This document shows, piece after piece, positions 9,166-14,842 of a stretch of 14,842 nt of DNA (its first letter is position 1; each line of letters starts with the position of its first letter). This DNA comes from Cyanobacteria bacterium UBA8803 (lineage in GTDB: Bacteria; Cyanobacteriota; Cyanobacteriia; Cyanobacteriales; Coleofasciculaceae). The stretch is from positions 25,516 through 40,357 of the forward strand of contig DNXU01000607.1 of NCBI GenBank assembly GCA_003505715.1. Direction: 5' to 3'. Position numbers and translations under genes: made by a program. The notes beneath the pieces were generated by a model, which saw only the letters and a list, made by a program, of their open reading frames with translations, made no database searches and had not been told where the DNA came from.

Positions 9166-9278
9166 GCCTTGGTTGTAGCAGAGCTGCGCGTGGGTAACTT
9201 TTTTGCCAATGCTCCAACTTGATTATGAAACACCATAAGCCATCGCCCACAACTCTCATGATGAAAATAGTTCTCCCC
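9148..9278. repeat. 18-base inverted repeat in the divergent region (17/18 match)
   Basis: Plus-strand 9261-9278 begins ATGAAAATAGTTCT and the reverse strand of 9165-9148 begins the same way; the two differ at one base. The left arm contains the start codon and first codons of the membrane protein gene, the right arm is noncoding or at most within a doubtful small frame. The arms are 95 bases apart. Confidence 0.6.
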
Positions 9279-9426
9279 CTTCTCCCTCTCCTATCCAAGA
9301 TAGGGCTAACTGAATTCCGTAGCGATCTGCTTGTCATGCTGGGGAAAACTCTTGTCAACAATCCAGCGCTGCTCGTAATGGGCAGCATGGGTCTTCCGGT
9401 GATTTTGCTAAATTAATAGAGTTTTA

Positions 9427-9432
9427 GAGAGG
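9427..9432 (+). promoter_or_regulatory. Ribosome-binding site that fixes the GTG start of the epimerase
   Basis: GAGAGG lies seven bases before the GTG at 9440. It supports this unusual start, since the Rossmann strand VRVLVTGAAGFIG starts at once and leaves no room for a later start. Confidence 0.65.
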
Positions 9433-9439
9433 TAAAGGT

Positions 9440-10447
9440 GTGGTTAGAGTTTTAGTAACGGGTGCGGCAGGCTTTATCGGTTTTCACCTCAGCCAACGGT
9501 TGCTAGCCCAAGGTGACACGGTTATTGGACTTGATAATCTGAATGCTTACTACGATGTCTCCCTCAAACAAGATCGACTGGCACAACTGGAAAACCAACC
9601 CGGCTTTACATTCTACAAGCTCGATCTAGCAAACCGGGAAGGCATGGCTCAGTTATTTGCCGAGCAGCACTTCGATTTAGTAGTGCATCTGGCAGCTCAA
9701 GCTGGTGTCCGCTACTCTCTCAAGAATCCCTATGCCTATGTGGATAGCAACCTAGTTGGTTTTATGACAATCCTAGAAGGTTGCCGCCATTCCGATATCA
9801 GGCACCTGGTATTTGCCTCGTCTAGTTCTGTCTATGGAGCCAATACCAAAATCCCCTTTTCCGTGCAGGATAATGTAGATTGCCCAGTCAGCCTGTATGC
9901 TGCCAGCAAGAAAGCCAATGAACTGATGGCTCATGCCTATAGCCACCTCTATGGCATTCCCATGACGGGCCTACGCTTTTTCACGGTCTATGGCCCTTGG
10001 TATCGTCCGGATATGGCACTATTCATATTTACCAAAGCCATCCTAGCAGGCCAACCCATTGATGTGTTTAATTACGGTCGGATGCAACGGGACTTCACAT
10101 ATATTGATGATGTGATTGAGGGAGTAGTACGAGTAATGGATAAAATTCCTCAACCTCAAGAGTCAGGAAATCTACCCCAAGGCCAAATCAGTAAAGCAAG
10201 GTATAAACTTTACAACATCGGCAACAATCAGCCCGTAGAACTTCTGCGACTAATAGAAGTCCTAGAGACGTGCCTGGGTCAAACAGCTACGAAAAATATG
10301 CTACCCATGCAACCAGGAGACGTACCAATTACCTATGCTGAAGTGGATGATTTAATGCAGGATGTTGGCTTCAGACCAAACACACCCATCGAAGCTGGCG
10401 TCGAGCAATTTGTAAACTGGTATAGGTCTTACTATCATAATTGCTAA
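9440..10447 (+). CDS. NAD-dependent sugar epimerase, probably UDP-glucuronate 4-epimerase
   Basis: A 335-residue extended short-chain dehydrogenase/reductase, full length for the family. The NAD-binding G8xxG11xxG14 motif sits in VTGAAGFIG; the catalytic set is Ser in FASSSSVYG (about 127-133) with Tyr153 and Lys157 in SLYAASKKAN. The substrate side carries signatures of the UDP-glucuronate 4-epimerases (CapI/LpsL/plant GAE type): LDNLNAYYDVSLK, RFFTVYGPW, RPDMALFIFTKAI and NYGRMQRDFTYIDDVIEGVV. Family members usually have Gly where Tyr188 stands in GPWYRPDM; this may alter the active-site edge. It would interconvert UDP-glucuronate and UDP-galacturonate in the cytosol, feeding acidic exopolysaccharide. 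The start is GTG with GAGAGG seven bases upstream. It is convergent with the BY-kinase gene. A related UDP-sugar epimerase activity is the main alternative. Confidence 0.88.
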   Translation: MVRVLVTGAAGFIGFHLSQRLLAQGDTVIGLDNLNAYYDVSLKQDRLAQLENQPGFTFYKLDLANREGMAQLFAEQHFDLVVHLAAQAGVRYSLKNPYAYVDSNLVGFMTILEGCRHSDIRHLVFASSSSVYGANTKIPFSVQDNVDCPVSLYAASKKANELMAHAYSHLYGIPMTGLRFFTVYGPWYRPDMALFIFTKAILAGQPIDVFNYGRMQRDFTYIDDVIEGVVRVMDKIPQPQESGNLPQGQISKARYKLYNIGNNQPVELLRLIEVLETCLGQTATKNMLPMQPGDVPITYAEVDDLMQDVGFRPNTPIEAGVEQFVNWYRSYYHNC

Positions 10448-10448
10448 T

Positions 10449-10490
10449 GGTTCATGATTCATAGTTAATAGTTCATGATTCATGGTTAAT
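10449..10490. repeat. Two tandem 21-base repeats just after the epimerase stop
   Basis: 10449-10469 and 10470-10490 are the same 21-base unit with two differences; each contains TTCATGATTCAT and GTTAAT. Such short tandem repeats are common between genes in filamentous cyanobacteria. Confidence 0.75.
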
Positions 10491-10642
10491 TACAATTAAT
10501 AATTAATATGCTGCTCGGATAAGCACTTACGATCTAAAAAAAAATTCCGAGTATTTAGGTTCCAAAATCTCAGCATCAAGCTTATCCTAAGTATTAAGCT
10601 GAATATGAGATGGAACTGAACCATCAACCATGAACCATGAAC
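10471..10642. repeat. Distant inverted repeat bracketing the convergent intergenic region
   Basis: Arm 10471-10490 (GTTCATGATTCATGG...) pairs with arm 10623-10642 (...CCATGAACCATGAAC) at 18 of 20 positions. The enclosed stretch holds the hairpin at 10559-10616 and a run of nine A at 10536-10544. Confidence 0.6.
10559..10616. terminator. Nested hairpin, possible terminator for convergent genes
   Basis: Three nested paired arms: GTTCCA/TGGAAC (10559-10564, 10611-10616), TCTCA/TGAGA (10568-10572, 10606-10610) and AGCTTA/TAAGCT (10579-10584, 10595-10600), with an AAA bulge on one side. On the minus strand a U-run (from 10544 to 10536) comes about 15 bases after the hairpin, so it is not a textbook terminator. 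It may be a structured RNA end or a small folded repeat element. Confidence 0.4.
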
Positions 10643-10675
10643 AACCAACAACCAACAACCAACAACCAACAACCA
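10641..10675. repeat. Five perfect tandem copies of heptamer ACAACCA
   Basis: ACAACCA is repeated five times without error, ending two bases before the stop codon of the BY-kinase gene. Heptamer tandem repeats (STRR type) are a known feature of heterocyst-forming and other filamentous cyanobacteria. Copy number is likely to vary between strains. Confidence 0.85.
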
Positions 10676-10677
10676 CT

Positions 10678-12924
10678 CTAGTAATAGTACGAACTGGTTG
10701 TATAGCTCTTGACTCCGTTAGCAATAACTCCTAGAACAGTAGTGTTGACAATTTTCATGTTGTTCAAAGCTTGTATGAGATCGGTGCGATCAGTTTTGCC
10801 TAATCCCACGACTGCGATCGTGCCATTGGTGTGAGCGCTGAGGAGACAGCTGTCAGCAAATCCCAGCATCGGCGGCGTGTCATAAATAATGAGGTCAAAA
10901 ACACGTTTTAAGTGCCTCATCCAATACTGCATCTTCTTAGAACGGAGGAGGCGGGTTGGATCGGGTGTGGGATGACCAGCAGTCAATACATAAAGGCCAT
11001 CCCATTGAGGCAATCGCTGAATTGCCTTTTTGGCTTTAACTCTAGTAGCAATCAGATCGCTCAGCCCTAAGTAGTTTTGTAAACCCAATATGTGGTGTAT
11101 CTGAGGACGCCGCAGATCGGCATCAACTAGCAGTACCCGTTGCCCCATAGCTGTAGCAGCTTGAGCGAGGTGGACGGCAGTGGTAGACTTGCCCTCGGCT
11201 GGCGTTGCTGAGCTAATCACAATAGAGTGAATTGGGGTGTCGCTGCCGAGAAAACAGATATTGGTATGCAGGGAGCGGAATGCTTCTAAAAAAGGAGAGG
11301 CATTGTACCGTTGGAAATAGCGGTGATTGGTCTTCTCGTTTTTTAAATTGCTTGGAGACAGCAGTTTTTCTAGCTTTGGCACTGGTATCAGGGCTTGGAG
11401 CTGTTTTTGGTAGGGAATTATGCCCAGAAGTGGCAGTTTAGTAAACTCTTGTAGCTCATCGGGGGCATGAAAGACATTATCAAAACGCTCTATCAGTACG
11501 GCTGCTCCCATACCCAATAGTAAACTCGCGATCGCACCCAAGAAGATATTCCGCTCGATGTTAGGCGAGATCGGACTTTCAGGTTGTTTGGGCTTCAAAA
11601 TAATCTGCCAGGGTGGTGTCTTCTGAGCTGTTTCAATTTCGAGGGTTTCCTGGACTTTGAGAAAGCGGTTTAAGCTTTCTGTGCCTACCTTCAGTTCCCG
11701 CTGCAAGTCGGTGTACTGACGGGAAATCACTGGCATTTGTTGGACTTGCCGATCCAGCAGTTGTTTGGTTCGATCCAGCGCATTTTCGCGCACTCGCAAC
11801 ACTTGTATTTGGGTAATTGTTTCCATGAGTTGCTGAGTCAAATTCAGGCGAATGGAATTCGGTGAAACGGCAAATATACTATCCTCTGCCAGAGTTGTAC
11901 CCAGCACTTTTTCGGCTTCAGAACTGACTAATGGTACTAAATTTTGCTGTTCTTGGCGCAATACTTCGATTGTGGGACTGTCTGCGGTAAAACGCGCCGA
12001 CTCGACAGCAATCTTAGATTCAACGTCCGCAAGCTGGTTTAGTAATTTTTGGTAGCGAGGGGCTTCACTGAGAGTAGCCGTAGCGATCGCCTGGTCTGGT
12101 GATAAGCTTAACTGTCTGGAGAGGGAGGCATATAGAGACAGAGCCTCTTTCAGCTGTGACCGAGCCTCCAATTGTTGCTGTTCCAGCGTACTAACCCGAT
12201 TGGCCAGTTCTTGAGTTTGATCTTGGGGATCGAGTATTTGGTTCTGCTGCCTAAATCCTTGCAGTTGTTCCTGGAGTTTATCTACCTGATCGTAAAGTTG
12301 GGGCAACTGACCTTTGACAAATTGAAGACCCTGTTTCAGGTTCGTTTGTCGCTCTAGAAACGAGTAGCGCAGATAACCTCTAGCCACCTCATGCAAAACC
12401 AACTTAACTTTTTGGGGGTCTGTATCGCGGTAACGACCTTGAATAATCTTAGTTTCTCCCAAACGGCCAATGGTCAACTGATTTTTACCGATTAAGGAAT
12501 TGTAGGTAACATCAGGATAGTATTTGTTAATCTCCTTGATAATGGGAGACATAAGATTTGGACTGCGTAATATCTGGATTTGCGTATCGTAATCCAGCCT
12601 GCTAGAGGATATATTTTGGCCATCAGAGACTGGTGTTAGTTGATCTAAATTTCCTGACGTTGTAATTGGCTCCACCAAGAGTTTAAACTCACTTTCGTAC
12701 TGTGAGGGCTGGCTCCAAGTCCAAAACCCAATGGCCGAGTTCACAGCGATCGCAACTCCAGCAATGGCCCAGGCTCGACGCCTTACCAAAATCACCAGTT
12801 GTCGCAGATTCGACTCATCCGGTTCAAAGTCTGGCCGTTGAACTTGAGCAATAAGCAGTGGGGGCTGTGAGCAGTTACGATTTTCTTTAAGCAACAACGG
12901 CTGTTTAATATTATCTGTCTCCAT
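10678..12924 (-). CDS. Polysaccharide co-polymerase with BY-kinase domain (Wzc-like tyrosine autokinase)
   Basis: A 748-residue inner-membrane protein when begun at the ATG at 12924. Order: short cytosolic start, first membrane span about 51-70 (AWAIAGVAIAVNSAIGFW), Wzz-type periplasmic part with long coiled coil about 180-430, a Pro-rich turn, second span about 458-480 (FLGAIASLLLGMGAAVLIERF), then the cytosolic BY-kinase. Kinase motifs: Walker A SATPAEGKSTT (Lys579), Walker A' LLVDADLRRP (Asp601, Asp603), Walker B LIIYDTPP (Asp682). The tail SYTTSSYYY is the autophosphorylated Tyr cluster. In Wzx/Wzy-type export this protein controls chain length and pairs with an outer-membrane Wza channel; none is in the window. 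The frame can be extended to a TTG at 12999 without ribosome-binding sequence; ATG with GGAG three bases away is preferred but not certain. Kinase and co-polymerase are fused, as in Gram-negative Wzc. Function is well supported. Confidence 0.93.
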   Translation of the reverse strand: METDNIKQPLLLKENRNCSQPPLLIAQVQRPDFEPDESNLRQLVILVRRRAWAIAGVAIAVNSAIGFWTWSQPSQYESEFKLLVEPITTSGNLDQLTPVSDGQNISSSRLDYDTQIQILRSPNLMSPIIKEINKYYPDVTYNSLIGKNQLTIGRLGETKIIQGRYRDTDPQKVKLVLHEVARGYLRYSFLERQTNLKQGLQFVKGQLPQLYDQVDKLQEQLQGFRQQNQILDPQDQTQELANRVSTLEQQQLEARSQLKEALSLYASLSRQLSLSPDQAIATATLSEAPRYQKLLNQLADVESKIAVESARFTADSPTIEVLRQEQQNLVPLVSSEAEKVLGTTLAEDSIFAVSPNSIRLNLTQQLMETITQIQVLRVRENALDRTKQLLDRQVQQMPVISRQYTDLQRELKVGTESLNRFLKVQETLEIETAQKTPPWQIILKPKQPESPISPNIERNIFLGAIASLLLGMGAAVLIERFDNVFHAPDELQEFTKLPLLGIIPYQKQLQALIPVPKLEKLLSPSNLKNEKTNHRYFQRYNASPFLEAFRSLHTNICFLGSDTPIHSIVISSATPAEGKSTTAVHLAQAATAMGQRVLLVDADLRRPQIHHILGLQNYLGLSDLIATRVKAKKAIQRLPQWDGLYVLTAGHPTPDPTRLLRSKKMQYWMRHLKRVFDLIIYDTPPMLGFADSCLLSAHTNGTIAVVGLGKTDRTDLIQALNNMKIVNTTVLGVIANGVKSYTTSSYYY

Positions 12925-13079
12925 CTTCTCCGCTAGTTTAGGATGGGCTGTGCGGGAGCTATTAAGACTAATGTACTCGCTGTTTTCACGATGTACCAAC
13001 TGGTCGTGGCCGAATGGCCTTTATAGAACTTAGGAAATAGCCCCCCAGTTCACCAACCTTGGAGCGAGAAAATTGGAGA

Positions 13080-13123
13080 CTTACGCAACAGCCCGTGGCC
13101 TCACAATCTGACAACTGTGTAAG
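13080..13123. repeat. Inverted repeat with CTTACGCA / TGTGTAAG arms
   Basis: CTTACGCA (13080-13087) pairs with TGTGTAAG (13116-13123), eight pairs with one G-U. The core GACTTACGCA also occurs at 14210-14219, so the two may belong to one intergenic repeat family widespread in cyanobacteria. It lies between the era stop and the BY-kinase start, with nothing coding in that gap. Confidence 0.5.
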
Positions 13124-13157
13124 CCTACAAATATAGAATGGGCAGTAGCTGGGGTAA

Positions 13158-14135
13158 TTATTCCTCTAGCTGATACCCAAATTCGGCCAGACGGAGGCGA
13201 GATTGCCGCCATTTAGGCTGCACTTTAACAAATAACTCTAGGTAAACCTTACCCGCAATTAACTTTTGGATTTGCTGGCGGGCCGCAGAACCAATGGTTT
13301 TGAGCATACTCCCATTTTTGCCAATGAGAATCCCTTTTTGGGAGTCCCGCTCAACGTTGATAGTGGCAAGAATGCGAGTAATCTTTTCCTCCTCCTCAAC
13401 AGCATCAATCGTGACGGCAACGGAGTGGGGAACTTCCTCGCGAGTCAGCAGCAAAATCTGCTCGCGGATTAATTCTCCCATAATGAACCGTTCGGGCTGA
13501 TCTGTGACTAAATCAGGAGGATAGTAATAGGGGCCTAGTTCGAGTCGGTCAATTAACAGTTGTTGCAAGAGGTTCAATCCATCACCCTTGGTGGCAGAGA
13601 ATTTGGCAATTGACCAGTTGTGGGGAACTGCCAGTTGATGGTAAGTGGCATCTAAGGACTCTCCTTGGGGAGGTTGTAGATCGGATTTGTTAATGCCGAG
13701 AATCACTGGTGTCTGGATGCGTGCGAGCAGATCCACGATATAGCGATCGCCTCCTCCTGCCTTCACCGATCCATCTACCACAAATAGCACCACATCTACT
13801 GACTCAATAGCAATCTGGGCATTTTGCACCAGCACTTTCCCCAATTGGTGATGAGGTTTGTGAATTCCAGGCGTATCCACAAAAATTAACTGAGCTTCTG
13901 GTGTAGTCAGAATACCCTGCAATCGATTGCGCGTCGTCTGCGCCACGGGTGACGTGATAGCAATTTTCTCCCCTACCAGTTGATTCATTAAGGTAGACTT
14001 ACCCACATTGGGTCGTCCTATAATACCGACAAAGCCAGATTTAAAGCCTGTTGGGGCTTGGGGGATCATTAACCCCTCCGACATTCCTGTAGAATCGTGG
14101 TTCGGGACTAAGTCTAGTATTTCACCGTCTTTCAT
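13158..14135 (-). CDS. era: GTPase Era
   Basis: A 325-residue protein with the full Era layout. G-domain motifs: G1 GRPNVGKS (40-47), G2 TT near 67-68 in AQTTRNRLQGI, G3 DTPG (87-90), G4 NKSD (149-152), G5 SAT (180-182). The C-terminal KH domain has the IGKNGS GxxG loop (271-276) in RDSQKGILIGKNGSMLKTIG, and ends in VQPKWRQSRLRLAEFGY. Era binds the 3' end of 16S rRNA through the KH domain and helps 30S assembly in the cytosol. It is a housekeeping gene and not part of the glycan pathway. The start is uncertain: ATG 14135, GTG 14144 three codons upstream with GGGAG further off, or later ATGs; the core fold starts near GFKSGFVGIIG, so an N-terminal extension of about 30 residues is dispensable. 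Confidence 0.96.
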   Translation of the reverse strand: MKDGEILDLVPNHDSTGMSEGLMIPQAPTGFKSGFVGIIGRPNVGKSTLMNQLVGEKIAITSPVAQTTRNRLQGILTTPEAQLIFVDTPGIHKPHHQLGKVLVQNAQIAIESVDVVLFVVDGSVKAGGGDRYIVDLLARIQTPVILGINKSDLQPPQGESLDATYHQLAVPHNWSIAKFSATKGDGLNLLQQLLIDRLELGPYYYPPDLVTDQPERFIMGELIREQILLLTREEVPHSVAVTIDAVEEEEKITRILATINVERDSQKGILIGKNGSMLKTIGSAARQQIQKLIAGKVYLELFVKVQPKWRQSRLRLAEFGYQLEE

Positions 14136-14206
14136 AAGACCCACCAGCTAAAATCTCCCTGCCTGTTAATGGTAGGTTAACTTAGGCTCACCTGTACTAG
14201 CTATGG

Positions 14207-14262
14207 TAGGACTTACGCACAGCCTCTATTAGCAGGGTGTGTTACGCGGGATCTCACGCACC
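14207..14262. repeat. Degenerate cyanobacterial intergenic repeat upstream of era
   Basis: TAGGACTTACGCAC (14207-14220), GTGTGTTACGC (14237-14247) and CTCACGCACC (14253-14262) follow one another. On the minus strand this reads GGTGCGTGAG...GCGTAACACACCCT...GTGCGTAAGTCCTA, elements I know as frequent intergenic repeats in cyanobacterial genomes. The match is from memory of the family, not a search. Confidence 0.45.
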
Positions 14263-14295
14263 ATTGCTGCTAAGTATATGAACTTAACTTCTAGC

Positions 14296-14340
14296 AAAAA
14301 AAGCGATCGCACTTTTCAATGGTAGGGCGATCGCTTTTTT
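14296..14340. terminator. Bidirectional intrinsic terminator with HIP1 octamers as stem arms
   Basis: A-run plus GCGATCGC (14296-14310) pairs with GCGATCGC plus T-run (14327-14340): eight GC-rich pairs extended by six A-T pairs, loop of 16 bases. It gives a U-run on both strands. It lies 38 bases after the stop of the right-edge minus-strand gene, which it would terminate. Confidence 0.88.
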
Positions 14341-14377
14341 ACTCAAGTTTGATAGGCCGATTAAATACCAGAGCTGC

Positions 14378-14842
14378 TTAACCTAATAGATCGTCAGCTT
14401 CGTAGTAGTCGTAACCAAACAGGTCTAATTCATTCGTAGCAGTAACAAGGTAGTCACTCTCGCTGCCTAGGTAGTTGATACCACTGCTTAAGCCTTGGCT
14501 GTAGGCAACAGGAGTGTACAAGTTGCCACTGGTATTAGCGTCATAGTAGGCATAGACAACCACTTGTCCTAAAGAGCTAAGTACACTGCTGTCATAGCCC
14601 GAAATTTGACCAGTGATTGTGTAGGTGCCATTAAATCCAGCTTGATTGTTGCCACTATAGTAGTCGTATATTGCACCTACTTCATAGTCAATATCAGAGG
14701 CAAAGGTATAGCCGTAGTATTGGTCACCGTTGCCATAGTCGTAGGTGAAGTAGTACAAGCTAATACCTGCGGCGTCAGCTTCATAGAGGTCATAGCCGAA
14801 GTCATCTAAGCCAGTCACTACCCCAGAAATGAAGTCATACTC
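14378..14842 (-). CDS. Tyr-rich acidic repeat protein of unknown function, 5' end cut by window edge
   Basis: The frame is open from the window edge to a stop at 14378, giving the last 154 residues; a GTG at 14818 is in frame but the reading frame continues upstream of it, so the true start is outside. Composition is extreme: 26 of 154 residues are Tyr, and there is no Lys, Arg, His, Cys or Trp, while Asp, Glu, Gly, Ser and Asn abound. The motif LDDFGYDLYEAD near the start returns as LDLFGYDYYEAD at the C-terminus about 129 residues later, so at least one repeat unit is seen and more may lie upstream. Strand-rich segments such as LYYFTYDYGNGDQYYGYTFA and GTYTITGQISGY suggest a beta fold, perhaps extracellular or calcium-binding. 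I do not recognise the family. An intrinsic terminator follows the stop. Confidence 0.7.
   Translation of the reverse strand, partial: EYDFISGVVTGLDDFGYDLYEADAAGISLYYFTYDYGNGDQYYGYTFASDIDYEVGAIYDYYSGNNQAGFNGTYTITGQISGYDSSVLSSLGQVVVYAYYDANTSGNLYTPVAYSQGLSSGINYLGSESDYLVTATNELDLFGYDYYEADDLLG

Noticed and set aside
9219..9416. Small plus-strand frame (65 codons) just upstream of the epimerase, with MKIVLPLLPLL inside.
   Set aside because: It starts with TTG or a poor ATG, has no ribosome-binding site and no family features. The MKIVLP part merely reflects the 18-base inverted repeat of the membrane protein start.
10641..10675. Heptamer repeats considered as a small CRISPR-like array.
   Set aside because: Repeats are contiguous 7-mers without spacers, so they are simple tandem repeats.

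Overview
The window looks like a cyanobacterial chromosome segment. The octamer GCGATCGC (HIP1) occurs about seventeen times, several gene products are of clearly cyanobacterial type (Era, a BY-kinase, a secreted haemagglutinin/CHAT protein), and intergenic regions carry short repeats of the kind common in filamentous cyanobacteria. Most of the window is an exopolysaccharide / cell-surface glycan locus, ending in the housekeeping gene era and the start of an unrelated gene at the right edge.

Layout, left to right. (1) 1-791, minus: 3'-truncated GT10 (fucosyltransferase-like) glycosyltransferase. (2) 1089-6383, minus: a very large gene whose single frame encodes an N-terminal GT2 glycosyltransferase, an internal Sec-type signal peptide, a two-partner-secretion (filamentous haemagglutinin N-terminal) domain, a repetitive beta-helix-like region, an Ig/cadherin-like stretch, a polyproline linker and a C-terminal CHAT caspase-like protease with His and Cys in place. 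(3) 6384-6923: long intergenic region with a possible gene remnant. (4) 6924-7325, plus: DUF4279 protein. (5) 7402-9165, minus: 587-aa polytopic membrane protein with glycosyltransferase-C-like features. (6) 9440-10447, plus: nucleotide-sugar epimerase, best match UDP-glucuronate 4-epimerase. (7) 10448-10677: convergent intergenic region full of short tandem and inverted repeats. (8) 10678-12924, minus: Wzc-type polysaccharide co-polymerase / BY-kinase with a C-terminal tyrosine cluster. (9) 13158-14135, minus: Era GTPase. (10) A HIP1-armed intrinsic terminator at 14296-14340, then 14378-14842, minus: 5'-truncated, very Tyr-rich and acidic repeat protein.

Working together (inference): the epimerase would supply UDP-galacturonate; the GT2, GT10 and possibly the membrane protein would transfer sugars; and the BY-kinase would set chain length and export through a Wza/Wzy-type route. 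The haemagglutinin-CHAT part would be a secreted surface or effector protein, although no TpsB transporter is in the window. The most unusual item is the GT2-TPS-CHAT fusion: a cytosolic enzyme sits upstream of an internal signal peptide in one frame, and a candidate internal TTG start lies exactly where the secreted half would begin.
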